A DNA stretch of 64,000 nucleotides. It comes from Moringa oleifera. Taxonomy: Eukaryota > Streptophyta > Magnoliopsida > Brassicales > Moringaceae. Position 1 is the stretch's first letter. The number at the start of each line of letters is the position of its first letter. A program made the position numbers and the translations under genes. Below the pieces are notes generated by a model. That model was not told the DNA's origin and ran no database searches. It was given only the letters and a program-made list of their open reading frames with translations. Location: contig JAJFZO010000028.1 of the NCBI GenBank assembly GCA_021397835.1, positions 1,364,001 to 1,428,000 on the forward strand, read 5' to 3'. Positions 1 through 11,529 of the stretch are shown here, piece by piece.

Positions 1-540
1 TTTGTATCAAATATTGGGATTGATGCTTATGTTATATGCTTCTGTATCAAGTATTATGATTCATGTCTAGTTTATAAGTTATCATGTTACGTATTGTGAT
101 TCGTGTCCATTTATATGATTTCGTCTCAATATTATGATTCATGCTTCATTTTATATAATATAATTTTATGTGTAGTTATTCATCTCTATATTTATGTTTT
201 CGTGTTAAGTATTATGATTCCTGCTTAGATTGCATCATTCCGTTTCATAATTTCGTGTCAAGTATTATGATTCATGCTTAGATTGCATCATTTCGTGTCA
301 AGATTTCGTGTCAAGTATTATAATTCGTGCCTAGATTTTATCATTTCGTGCTAAGATTTCGTGTCAAGTATTATGATTCGTGCCTAGATTTCATCATTTT
401 GTGCCAAGTATTATGATTCGTGCCTAGATTACATCATTTCATTCCAAGTATTATGATTCGTGCCTAGATTATATCATTTCGTGCCAAAGTTATATGATTT
501 CGTATCAAGTATTATGATTTTTATTTATATTTAATATTTT
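1..540. repeat. Left tandem array rich in TCGTG motifs
   Basis: A degenerate repeat of roughly 40-60 bp contains TTTCGTGCCAAGTATTATGA and ATTCGTGCCTAGATT. It recurs about ten times from the window start to near 510, most regularly between 240 and 500. The core TTCGTG is on the + strand here, while the matching core CACGAA is found on the right side of the element (4845-5290), so the two arrays are in inverted orientation. This is the arrangement expected of subterminal transposase-binding arrays; that role is inferred. Confidence 0.75.
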
Positions 541-566
541 GTGACATTTTCACTTGGTTTTTGCAG

Positions 567-1520
567 CACATTGATGCTTATTTATACCTATTAAGAAAAC
601 GACAGAAGGAGTTTTCAAATGCATATAAGCAAGATATATGCATTTGTGACCCTTTACTTTATGTAAGTTTTGATGATTTCCATTGGTCTTTTCTGATTAC
701 ACTGCATTTTGTTTATTGTTTGACAATCTCCTTCAGTTTTTTTTTTTCAAATGGTTTTGTAGACATATTTTTTTCATATATATAATAAGTATCAAGTAGA
801 TCTAGATGCTGATGGTCCTCCATTAAACTCACAATAGGACACCCACCAATGGGATGATGGTCTTCTAGAGCGTGTGTGCGGAACATTTTATGATGGCTGC
901 CCACCATGGCACACTGTCAATAAGGTAAAAAAAAAATTTATCTTCATCACTTTAAGTAATTAATTTTAGCAATTTTTTATTTCACTGAAATATGAGCAAT
1001 TGCAGCTATTAGTGCCATGCCATATTAGTGGAGCTCATTGGCTTGTTGTTGTCATCGATTTGTAAAAATTTAGTTTGCACATTTATGACTCGTATCGACA
1101 ACATGTTCCACCAAAAGTGCGAATTCGACAGCAAAATTGTTTCAGATTCATGCTTCCTAGTTTTTTGTCAAGCAGGGGTTACTTCATCGCCAAACCTGAT
1201 GTTATAATTCCTACAGTTCCATTGTCATGCACATTACATCCAAAATCTCAAGTCCCTCAGCAAAAAACATCGTAAGTTTCAGTCATATCGATTTATTTAC
1301 ATTTATAATGTTACCAATTTTTTAACACATGCTAATTGGCATACTTTCTTTTTTTTTTTTATGCAGTGGTAATTGCGGCCCTCATATGCTATATGCCATA
1401 GAGCATTTATTAGCTGGTAAGCCACTGAAGTACACCGATACCCAAATGCCAAAAATTAGGAAGCACATGACTGTTTATGTATTTGCTAACTCAACTGATG
1501 AGAACGATGACTCACAATGA
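567..1520 (+). pseudogene. Ulp1-like (peptidase C48) cysteine protease, transposon-borne, broken
   Basis: Four exon-like blocks are visible. About 567-661 encodes HIDAYLYLLRKRQ and ends at a GTAAGT donor. About 785-925 follows. About 1004-1272 encodes GAHWLVVVIDL and HIYDSYRQH and ends at GTAAGT. About 1367-1520 encodes SGNCGPHMLYAIEHLLAG after a TATGCAG acceptor. The His of the HWL motif, the Asp of IYDS, the Gln of VPQQ and the Cys of GNCG give the Ulp1-type catalytic set. In SUMO proteases this domain cleaves SUMO from target proteins; copies inside MULEs are of unknown function. An in-frame TAA right after VVVIDL (about 1063) and stops in the second block mark it as a pseudogene. The coding sequence ends at TGA near 1518. 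Confidence 0.75.
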
Positions 1521-2140
1521 TAGCTTATGTTATTTTTCACATAATTATTTTGTATTATATTTTTGTATGTATATTTTATATATAGAAAGCAATATTGAAT
1601 GACAGCAATTATCATATGATTTATATGAAAGATGTTATGAAATTAGGTCAATCTTACATTTAAAATAAGAAAGAATGAGATATGAGTAATTATGATAAGA
1701 TTTTAACTAGAACACATTACAAAACTTAGACAACATGATGATTAAAAAAAATAATAAGCAAAATGTCACGAAATCAGACAATATGATACGATTTCTACCA
1801 AAATGATGGTACGAACTACTAACAATCATCATACGATTTCATCAAAAAGATGTCACGATATATGAGACATCTCACATTAACGGGATAAGTTATTATCATA
1901 TGATTCTGGTATACTCTTACGTGCATTACTTGTGATAATCTCAAGTACATGATAAGTCGACGGTATTAAAAGATAACAAATCAACAGTTTGGTCCTCAAT
2001 TATACAATAAATTAACAATAATAAAAAAATATTATATATCATAAGTCAATGATATTATTATCAATTATAGATAAACAAGGGGTAGCAGTGCAAATCTGTG
2101 AGTTATGACCAGCCAAACATCTACGTTGCAACTATTCAGA
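1521..2140. other. AT-rich spacer between the two MULE genes with a small CACGA cluster
   Basis: No coding sequence is seen. Between about 1760 and 1870 there are several TCACGA and ACGATTT copies (GTCACGAAATC, GATACGATTTC, GTCACGATATA) spaced 25-60 bp apart. They resemble the motif of the two outer arrays. Confidence 0.5.
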
Positions 2141-2149
2141 CACATTTGC

Positions 2150-4760
2150 TGATTAAGATTGATTTTCTTGATCATGATATTGTGGATTTGAACATGTCAA
2201 CCGATTGTGTCCATATTGGCTGCACCTAAAACATTTTTTTGTCGAGTTCTTTCCCCACTGGAGGGTATTCTTTACTTTTTTGGATGACCTGCATGCTTAC
2301 CATTATTCGACAGTAATACAACAACATTTTTGACGTCTTCAGGCACATTTCAATCAGATTTGTCACCCACTGGATAGATTGGCTCATTGTATGCTGCTAC
2401 TAAGTACTCTTGCTTGTAATAGTCAGAGCAAAGTGTTATAAAATCAATGTTACGCTCCCTGAAAAAAATGAAAAATAACAAAGTTATTAAAACAATAATG
2501 AAAAATAAACAAATGTTATCAACAAACAATAAATGTCACCTGGATGCAGCTAGTGCATGTGCACATGGCAACAGATCAGTCTGAAACTCTCTACAAGTGC
2601 AAATATATTCCATGAGGTTAACAACCACCTCTTTACCCTTGTGCTTGACTACAAATACATTTCAATCAATGTTAGAAGCTGTCATCTGTAATGAAACTTT
2701 TTGTTTTTCATTCATCAAAGTGTGGATCCATTCAGTTAATTGTGCTTTTCAAATCTTAGCTTTCTCATGCCTATCATAAACCCAACGTTGCACCATATCT
2801 CTAATGAATTCCAATAAAGCCATGACGGGTAACTCGCGGGTAAATCGAAGACATGAATTCAAGCTTTTAGCAATATTAGTGGTCATGAGTTGGTATCGTC
2901 TTCGAGGGCAATACGCACGTGACCATTTCTTCAGATCTTCCTTCATGATATATTCAAATGCTTGAAGGTGATTAGCTTATAATTTAGTCATAAATTGAGT
3001 AAATTCAGACTCTCGATATGTCCTTGTTGCACTATAGAATATTTTGGACACTTCTTCTCTCTTGAATTTATTCTTTATATTTTGGGCCATATGTCAAGAA
3101 TATAACCCATGACAAGAATCGGGAAAGACATTTACAATGGCCTTTGCAATACTAGCATGACGATCCGATATAATAACCAAGTCATTAACATGACCAATAG
3201 CTTCCTTTAGTTGCTACAAAAACCATTCCCAAGCCTCATAGTTTTCTGAGTCACCATAACCAAATGCCGATGGGTATATTTATTCATTTCCATCCTTACA
3301 CACGGCTACAAACATGACACCATGAAATCTTCCTTTCAAGTGAGTGGCATCGATAGCAATAACTGGTCTAATCACTGAATGAAACCCCCTTAATGATTGT
3401 CCAAGGGCTATAAAGCAATACTTAAATCGATTAGTCTCATCTTCTATGCATATGTGAGTCTTAATTCCTGGATTAGCTATTTGTAACATGTGACAATATG
3501 ATGGTAATTGTTGGTATGACTCAACTGAGTCACCATAAGTAAGACACAATGCATATTCTTTCGCCTTCCAAGCTTTGCTATATAAAATTTATATGCCATA
3601 TAATTCTTTCATGTCACTTATGATATCTTTCGACTTAATAATTCTAGCATTTGTGGATAACCGCTGGGCAATAATTTCTTCAATAATAGTAGAAGTTGCT
3701 TGTCGATGTCGTCAATGCAACTCCTCAATTATGCAAGTGTGGGTCAAGTCACAACGTCTAATTTGAAAGAATTGTTCTTGTGCAACTTTTACAGCGCGGA
3801 CCTTCCATGCACAATTTTCTTCTCTACAAGCAATCTCAAATATTGATTTGTTAGATCTAGTGACTCTAAATTCAAAGTTCCCAGTCAATGCATATATACC
3901 TAAAAATCGCTTCAACTCTTCCTTATTTGAGAAAATTGACCTCTAATAAGGGTGTCAGTCGGAGTCACTGATTCCATGGTAGAAGCCGAAATAATGCAGT
4001 GTAATTCAGCACCCAACACACTATACCTCTTATTAACACCATTATTTATATTATTATGTGCTTCAGGGCATGTAGGTAGCACATAAGGTGGGATCGAACG
4101 TGGTACAGAAGGCAAGTTGTCATCATTAAGCTTAACTTCCATAATGGGTTCACTTTGCTCTTCTTCGATAGGTTGAGTGGGCTCAATATCTGGGACTGGA
4201 TACTCACACCCAACATCATAGTCCATCGACTCATCTAAGTTGATTTCATCAGTATTCTGAGTGTTTTGGGGAGTCTCATGATGGAATAATGGTTCCATAC
4301 CCAAATTATTACCCTGAACAATTAAATGGGTCTATACATTGGGAATTGCAGCAGTAACCTCATTGCTCCCAATACAAGAGTTTAACTGATTGATTTGCTT
4401 TGAATTTTCACCTTCACATATACCATGTGTATTCTCAACATTATATCGCTCTACCAAATCCACAATTATACGGGGTACTATGTTATCATCATACAACATG
4501 AACTCAACATCATCATCATTCACTAACTCAATTTTCACGGCAGTTTCCTCTGATCTCACTATAGTGTGCAGTGTAATATCATAATTAGAAAAATCCATAT
4601 CAATGCAAGATTTAACTAAACCCAATAACTGTGCATGTGTCAAATCCTTTTGAACAACATAACCTCGAGTTTTGATAGTCCTACCAATATACTCAAAACT
4701 TCCTCTTGACTCGGACCACTCACCATTCTAAGTTACAATAACACGTATTCTACAATGACC
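2150..4760 (-). pseudogene. MULE (MuDR-type) transposase with SWIM and CCHC zinc motifs, broken
   Basis: Reading leftward, the order is that of a plant MULE transposase. There is an N-terminal region (about 4750-4330), an acidic linker (4304-3930), and a MuDR DNA-binding-like domain (3915-3712, containing FEFRVTRSNKSIFEIACREE). The MULE catalytic domain follows (3549-3000), with the first Asp in VIAIDATHLKG and the second in LVIISDRHASI. Next come RYQLMTTNIAKSLNSCLR, a SWIM zinc finger with CTC...PCAHA near 2540-2605, and a CCHC knuckle CFRCSQYGHNRLTC at 2190-2233. The enzyme would cut and rejoin element ends in the nucleus. Several in-frame stops (for example before HMAQNI and in the N-terminal WNGEW-like motif) and a frameshift at about 3915-3950 show that it is dead. 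Confidence 0.85.
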
Positions 4761-4844
4761 CTGAAAACATTTCAAAAAAGAAGCAACATGTTTAAAGAAG
4801 AACAAAATTAAAGTTCAGTAAATAAATAACGATTTAGGTAAATA

Positions 4845-5290
4845 AACAACGATATTATCTTATGTATCGATTTCATTACAGAATATCAATTATGAATGAA
4901 GTCACGATGGTTTACAAGATGACACGAATTTGGTGACTAAGTCACGATCTAATCAAACATAGCACGATTCTTTGTCTATGTCACGAAATAAGTAACAATA
5001 TTATCTCATGTATCGATTTCATTAAAAAATATCAATTATGAATGAAGTCACGATAGTTCACAAGATGGCACGAATTTGGTGACTAAGTCACGATTTAATC
5101 AAACATAGCACGATTCTTTATCTATGTCACAAAATAAGTAACAATATTATCTCATGTATCGATTTCACTAAAGAATATCAATTGTAAATGAAGTTACGAT
5201 GGTTCATAAGATGGCACGAATTTGGTAACTAAGTCACGATTTAATCAAATATAGCACGATTCTCTGTACATGTTACGATATGCATGATAT
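4845..5290. repeat. Three tandem ~146 bp units carrying CACGA motifs
   Basis: Unit starts are near 4849, 4994 and 5141 (period about 145-147 bp). Each unit carries GGCACGAATTTGGT or a close variant, AAGTCACGAT, TAGCACGATTCT and ATGTCACGA/ATGTTACGA, so the CACGA core occurs about five times per unit. It lies immediately upstream of the transposase pseudogene, and its core is the reverse complement of the left array's TTCGTG. Confidence 0.85.
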
Positions 5291-6622
5291 ATTACGATTG
5301 TTCTTTTCAAACACATAAAATTTTGACAGTGTTAAGATATATTACCTTACAAATACATATTTGTTTGTCTATTGACCCACTCGAAGACTTTTTGCTTTTG
5401 AAGAAGAATAATGTGTTAACAAAAACGTGAGCTTGGTTGTGTAAATCTTAGATACAATGCGAAGAGAACTTTCAAACACATAAAATTTTTGCAGTATTAA
5501 GATACATTACCTTTTAAATACATATTTGTTGGTCTATTGACCCACCTGAAGACTTTTTGCTTTTGAAGAAGAATAATGTGTCACCAAAAAACGTGAACTT
5601 GGTTTTGTAAATCTTAGATACAATGTGAAGAGAACTTTCAAACACATAAAATCTTCGCAGTATTAAGATACATTACCTTTCAAATACATATTTGTTGGTC
5701 TATTGACCCACCCGAAGACTTTTTGCTTTTGAAGAAGAATAATGTGTTACCAAAAAACGTGAGCTTAGTTGTGTAAATCTTAGATATAATGTGAAGAGAA
5801 CTTTCAAACACATAAAATCTTCGCAGTATTAAGATACATTACCTTTCAAATACATATTTGTTGGTTTATTGACCCACCCGAACACTTTTTGCTTTTGAAG
5901 AAGAATATTGTGTTACCAAAAACGTGAGTTTGGTTGTGTAAATCTTAGATACAATGTGAAAAAAACTTTCAAACACATAAAATCTTCACAGTATTAAGAT
6001 ACATTACCTTTCAAATACATATTTGTTGGTCTATTGACCCATCTGAAGACTTTTTACTTTTGAAGAAGAATAATGTGTTACTAAAAACGTGAGCTTGGTT
6101 GTGTAAATCTTAGATACAATATGAAGAGAACTTTCAAACACATAAAATCTTCACAGTGTTAAGATACATTATCTTTCAAATACATATTTGTTGGTCTATT
6201 GACCCACTCGAACATTTTTTGCTTTTGAAAAAGAATAATGTGTTACCAAAAACGTGAGCTTGGTTGTGTAAATCTTAGATACAATGTGAAGAAAACTTTC
6301 AAACACATAAAATCTTGACAGTGTTGAGATACATTACCTTTCAAATACATATTTGTTAGTCTATTGACCCACCCGAACACTTTTTGCATTTGAAGAACAA
6401 TGTGTTACCAAAAACATGAGCTTGGTTGTGTAAATCTTAGATACAACGTGAAGAGAACTTTCAAACACATAAAATTTTCGCAGTATTAAGATACTTTATC
6501 TTTTAAATACATACCTGTTAGTCTCTTGACCTACCCGAACACTTTTCGCTTTTGGAGAATAATGTGTTACCAAAAACACGAGCTTGGTTGTGTAAATCTT
6601 AGTTATAACGTGAAGAGAACTA
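5291..6622. repeat. Satellite-like array, eight copies of a ~165 bp unit
   Basis: The start of the unit (TTCAAACACATAAAAT) recurs at about 5296, 5471, 5637, 5803, 5968, 6133, 6298 and 6460, giving periods of 175, 166, 166, 165, 165, 165 and 162 bp. The array ends near 6622. Each unit contains GTCTATTGACCCACCCGAA, TTTTTGCTTTTGAAGAAGAA and ACGTGAGCTTGGTTGTGTAA. The copies are very similar, so the array looks recently amplified or homogenised. No open frame runs through it. Confidence 0.95.
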
Positions 6623-6850
6623 GCCAAAATCAATTGATTTTGCTTTTGATTCCTTTTCTAGCTTCTGTGTAGGTAGATCTTTGGTACAAACATGAAGAAA
6701 TAATTTGGGGAAAGAGGCTGAACAAAGAGGGAGAAAGCTCGATAAGAGAGAAAGTTCCATGAGAGAAAATACTAATACTGTGTACTGTTTTTTTTAATTT
6801 ATTTACTTTTTAAGGGTATTATTATCTTTAATATGGGTATTTTAGTCTTC

Positions 6851-8715
6851 ACAGTACATTAAAGTACTAAAAATATAAAAATTAGAAAAAATGATTTGTT
6901 TTACAAAACAAGGAACAAGAAGTGCTATTTTTGTCAAATTTCTCTTTTAAATTTCTATTTTTTTTAATGAAAGGAAAACTGTCTTTTAAAATAATTTGTG
7001 TAATTTTGTTTTTATTTTTCCTCTTTTTTCCCATTGAAAATACAATCTCAAGAGAATTTTTTTTCATCTTATAAAAATCATTTTAGTTACATCAGTTTGA
7101 AAATATATTCAACTCAAAATTTAAAAAAAATCAAATTTTATTGAAAACCTAAAGATTAAAAGTAAACTTGATAGCAAAATAAATTATTACGTGAAATTTA
7201 ATAATTTTAATATTCACATTATTTGTCACGTAGGGATCATTATTAGACTCATGACTCATGAGTCGGTCCGTTTATGATCCGATTAAATAAGTTTTAACTT
7301 AGTCATTTTAGTATTGAGATAGGCCATTGAGTATGTATCTTATAAATTGGACGGTTTGAAGATTTTAAATTTTAAATTGGATCGCATAATAAGCTGACCT
7401 TTTATAGTTAATTAAACAAATTAATAGATTAAACTTGTTTATCTCATTTAAATTTAATTAAATTTATATATCAAATTTTATAGGTATACAAATTTAATCA
7501 ATCAAAACAATTAATAATATTTATTTTTTAAAAAAATTATATATTTTTTATAAATTAATTTATTTTATAAAAAATAAAGTTAATATATTTTATTCTTTTA
7601 ATTAAATGCTGTTAATACTAGTTAAAGTCTATTTTAGAATTAGATAATAATATATATTACTCAATAATTCTCTTGATTTTAATATTATATATAGAAAAAT
7701 ATATTATATATATTATATTTAAAATATTAAAATTTTAAATCTATTCATTTAATAAATTTTTATATAATTTTTATTAATATTTATTTAGTATGTTAAGATT
7801 TACTTATTTATTTATATTGTTTTTAAAAAATAGTAAATAGGATTATCTATGAAATTGATTTATATAATATTTGTTGGATTGACTGATTTATAATTTATTT
7901 AAAACTCATTAAATTGACTCATTTAAAACCCAATGAGATAACTCACACTAAAATTCAAAAAAAAATTTAAGGAAAAAAAACCATTAACTTTTCTTATAAT
8001 TTTCATTGAAATGTAAAATTTTAATAAAAACTCTCTAAAAAATGAAGTCATTAGAATGATTGGCATAAGAAAAGTATGATTCTGAGGAAAAAAAAAATTG
8101 TTAGAATAATTTTGATGATATATTCAAACCTTATTTATGTTGGAATATTAACATATAATATATTACTAAATTTATTTAAAATGTTAATTTCAAAAAAAAT
8201 TCTAAGGATTATATTTGATTTTTACTATAAGAAAATACTTTTTGTGAGAATTTTAAAATTTTTCTTATTGTAAAAAAGTAAATATTCTTATAGTAATACT
8301 TTCGCGAGAATTCTAATTTTTTTTCAAAAATAATTCCATTAAAAATTTTATTAAAATGAAAATTCTTATGATAAGAAACTATAGTAAGAATTTGTATTTA
8401 AAAATAATTAACATATTATTAAATTAAATAATTTAGTTTATAAAAATATTTTGTAAAATTTTGAAATCATGAAAGATACACTTTTTCAACATAACATTTT
8501 TGTGAAAAATTTAAGGGTGGATGTAAACAACTGTTATTTAAATTATTTTATATTTTATTAAAATTATATATTTTAAATTAATTTATTAAAATAATAAAAA
8601 ATATTTTTATATTAAAAATATTTTTAATTAATATATAAATAATATATATATTTATTTATTTACAATTATATATTTGATTCAAATACATAATTTTAACTAA
8701 TAATTGTAAATAGAT
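6851..8715. other. AT-rich intergenic DNA, nothing recognised
   Basis: Long runs of A and T with short open frames of no recognisable content. No repeat family or gene is seen. Confidence 0.6.
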
Positions 8716-9256
8716 TTGACCGCGGATCAATTCAAACCGATGAACCGAACCGTAATTTTATGGTTTTAAACCAAACCGAAACTGGTATAAACGGTTTTGA
8801 TTTTAAACAGTAACAGAAATTATTTTAAAAATGATTCGGTTACAGTTAATATAAATTTTAAATAGAAGTCGAAATCCACGTTCAAAATCGACAGTTTTGG
8901 TTTTGTTTTTGATTAAATTAATTTTGAAAATATTAAAAATTTTAATTTAAAAATTAATTTTAAAAATTTTAAAATAATTTTAATTTTAAAATATATATTT
9001 TAATAAAAATATGATTATTTTTAGTTTTAATTTTATTAAAAATTTATAATTAAAATAAAAATACTATATTTATAATTAAAATACAAATCGAAACCGAAAC
9101 TTGAACCGTATATGAACCGAAACTTGAACCGAACTTGAACCGCTTTCGAACCGGATCTTAACCGGAACCGCAGCTTAACGGTTCAGGTTCCGGTTCATTC
9201 TAACCATGAACCTTGAACCAACGGTTCAAAATCGAACCCAAACCGTAATCAGATCT
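8716..9256. mobile_element. Remnant of a hAT-like element, GAACCGAAC-rich end
   Basis: A dense array of AACCGAAAC/GAACCGAAC motifs occupies 9080-9250, with more copies at 8735-8890. The reverse complement of 9100-9250 matches 63225-63330 well: both contain GTTCAAGGTTCATGGTTAG followed by an ATGAA(C/T)CG motif. The 63.2 kb copy sits beside a hAT transposase C-terminus, which is why this one is assigned to the same family. TTGACCGCGG here and TTGACCACGG at 63206 may be the element tip. No transposase is present, so this is a non-autonomous copy or a fragment. Confidence 0.55.
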
Positions 9257-9480
9257 AGTTGTAAACCATAAAAAAATATATCTATTAAAATTTTTAAATA
9301 TAAATAAATAAATTATTTTATAAATAAAATAAAATAATTAAATAAATAAAACTGATAAAAAACTCATAAATATAACAATCAACCTTCTTATTCAAATTTA
9401 GAACATATTTACATAAAATATTCAAACTAATAATAATATAATTTAAACATCACCCATAAAATTAGCACCATTATCAACAT
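9257..9480. other. AT-rich, no feature seen
   Basis: Short A/T runs with no coding signal, between the hAT remnant and the CACTA fragment. Confidence 0.5.
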
Positions 9481-10076
9481 CACCATCGCCAAGTATGCTA
9501 AAAAAAGCACCCTATATATTTTAAGGGTTTATTGCCTACTCAACTGTCCCACAAGTTTATTAAAAAGATTTTTTATGGAGGTAACTTCTTTTTTAAGCTC
9601 ATTTTCTCTACGATCTTTTATCTTCATCTGTTTGAGCATGTCTTTTCTTAAGTCCTTTTGATGATTCTTCATATATTATGTTCTTTTTACAGTCATTTTT
9701 TCATCTTTTTTTTTTCCTTTTTTCTCTCAACACGTTCTCACTCAAGATGTTCTTTCATCGCTACATGTTCTCTATTTAACTATTGTTACATGTCTTCAAA
9801 GTGGAACATCATTTGCTACATTGAAAGACTAGATGGAGCATATGAGTATTGAGAAGTAAAGTGAGATGGTCCATAAAATTCAACCTCAGACCCAGACCCA
9901 TATGCCTTACCCCTCTTATTCTTTCCACTTGTAAACTGAAAAAAGAAGGTGGAACCAGCAATAGATGATCCCGAGGCAAGGGGATCATCTCTTAATTTTT
10001 CATTACCAGCCTGTATAGAAATGACAAAAAAAAAAAAATCAGAACTTATTAAAGCAAGATAAAATAAATAGTCACA
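9481..10076 (-). pseudogene. Probable 3' exons of the CACTA second gene (Transposase_24-like), separated from its 5' part
   Basis: On the - strand a polypyrimidine tract and a TTTCTATACAG acceptor (about 10012) precede an open stretch beginning AGNEKLRDDPLASG and containing GKAYGSGSEVEFYG. After stops there is a charged stretch (MKNHQKDLRKDML...KDRRENELKKEV, about 9670-9580) resembling the coiled-coil tail of plant Ptta/En-Spm (Transposase_24) proteins. The 5' exons of such a gene lie in the same orientation at 16790-17367 and end at a splice donor. I infer that the chromovirus inserted into the intron between them. The family match of this tail on its own is weak. Confidence 0.45.
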
Positions 10077-10689
10077 TATCAACAAAACCACGTCATTATA
10101 GTAACCTAAAATGCAAATTTATTGGTACAACTCATCTTAACACCTAAAAATCCAACTACTTAAGAAATATTAGCAGATATCAAAAATCATGTCATTAAAA
10201 TAGTGAATCTATTGGTACAACTTCATCATATAACTCATAAGTCTAATTGCAAATTTAGATCAAAAGAAAATTGCAAAGAAATATCCTATCAAATTAATCT
10301 TTTTGTACATTTTTCAAGATATAAAAACTATAATAAAATATAATAATACCACCACACTATTGCATCGTAGCACAGGATAATCAAGTTTTAATAATCTATA
10401 CTCTAAGTTCAAACCCATTTTCTTTTATTTGTAAATCTTGATTCATTAATTTATCCATGAAGTATAATAATAAAACATTATACCCAAGTAATTAAAATCC
10501 TAAACTTAGGAATAAGTATTGTTCTTTTATACCATTCAACATATTTTATTTTTTGATCACATAAATTTGTGCAGCTTTCTCCGTGGCCCATGTATCGGTC
10601 TCTTCATTATGGTTCAACTTTTGAAAGAGTTCTGGCATGATGGGATCCCTCCCAAGCTAATTAGCCTAACAAGTAACCAAAAAAAAAAA
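10077..10689. other. AT-rich flank of the chromovirus, no gene
   Basis: Probably the remaining intron of the split CACTA gene. No coding sequence recognised. The last ~100 bases before the LTR contain GCTAATTAGCCTAAC, which may belong to the element border. Confidence 0.4.
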
Positions 10690-11513
10690 AAAAAGCAAAA
10701 TAAGAGACAACAATGCAAAAGCGGAGTAAGAGAGACAAGTATTATGAGAACTCTTTCTCAACCTTTATTAGAAATAAAAGAACTCTTTACAAAAGAAGAG
10801 TCACTCTAACAGTACCCAAAGTCTCTAACTGCCCACATACTTGTAATACTCGATGTGTTTACAACTGAACCAAAGCCCTTTTTTTATACTAGTTTGAGGA
10901 GTATCCTACTCAAATATTCTTTCTTTGTTATCCCACGTTTTTCAGATTGGCTACCCAATCTTGATCACGAAACTTATCCCATTGAGGCTTATCTTTGAAG
11001 TTTGGATAACATCCTTTTCTTGTAAAGACTCTCCATGAGGTAAGGATCTTATCTCCTTTGAAGTCTTTTTCAAGCCCTCTTATCCGTTTTCAACCAATTT
11101 GGATAAGCTTGAGGAGATGGTTGCTGTTTAGGACTTTTCTCGAGCCTTATCTTCCCTTGGCTTTCCGGATAAACATCTCTTTCTTATTCTTCTATCGCCT
11201 TGATCCTTCTCTAACCAATGATCATGTCCTTATTTGTAGGACATCTTTGTTTGTTGGACTTTTCATCCATGCTAAGCTAGGTTTTTGAATTTTTTCCTGT
11301 GTTTTCATCATTGGACATCTTTGCACCACCATGTGCTGGTGCTTCTTCGAGGTGTCTCTGTCGCTTTCCCCTCAAGTTGGCATGTGGGTCGGTTCATGTG
11401 CTTCATCCCTCACTCCACGATGTTTCAAACTTATTAACGTATCTCGTCACTGTGAGTATGAAACTCAATTTCTAACCAAGTCTCTCGCATTCGTTTTCAT
11501 ATCTAACTCATGT
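10690..11513 (-). repeat. Chromovirus LTR, left (3' LTR in element sense)
   Basis: It shares long stretches with 15956-16777, for example TGTTTACAACTGAACC, CTTTCTTTGTTATCC and TTCGTTTTCATATCTAACT. Similarity stops just after CATATCTAACTCATG. Confidence 0.8.
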
Positions 11514-11529
11514 ATTTTGCCTTGCTAGC

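Larger units (their letters stand above)
1..6850. mobile_element. Decayed Mutator-like element (MULE) with a Ulp1 peptidase gene, left end outside the window
   Basis: This composite element holds a Ulp1-like peptidase pseudogene on the + strand and a MULE transposase pseudogene on the - strand, facing each other. Arrays of a short TCGTG/CACGA motif lie on both outer sides and between the two genes. MULEs that carry Ulp1-like genes are known in plants (Kaonashi-type elements and the CUMULE group of cucurbits), so the pairing is expected for a family of this kind. The right limit is set loosely at about 6850, after the 165 bp satellite array and a stretch containing GGGTATTTTAGTC-like sequence. 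I could not identify terminal inverted repeats or a 9 bp target duplication, so both borders are inferred. Confidence 0.7.

Noticed and set aside
5291..6622. Regularly spaced repeats that could suggest a CRISPR array
   Set aside because: The whole 165 bp unit is repeated with no unique spacers, and the context is a plant nuclear genome.
7070..8700. Short open frames in AT-rich DNA (for example 8076-8273)
   Set aside because: They are Ile/Leu/Lys/Phe-rich translations expected from A/T runs, with no conserved motif.
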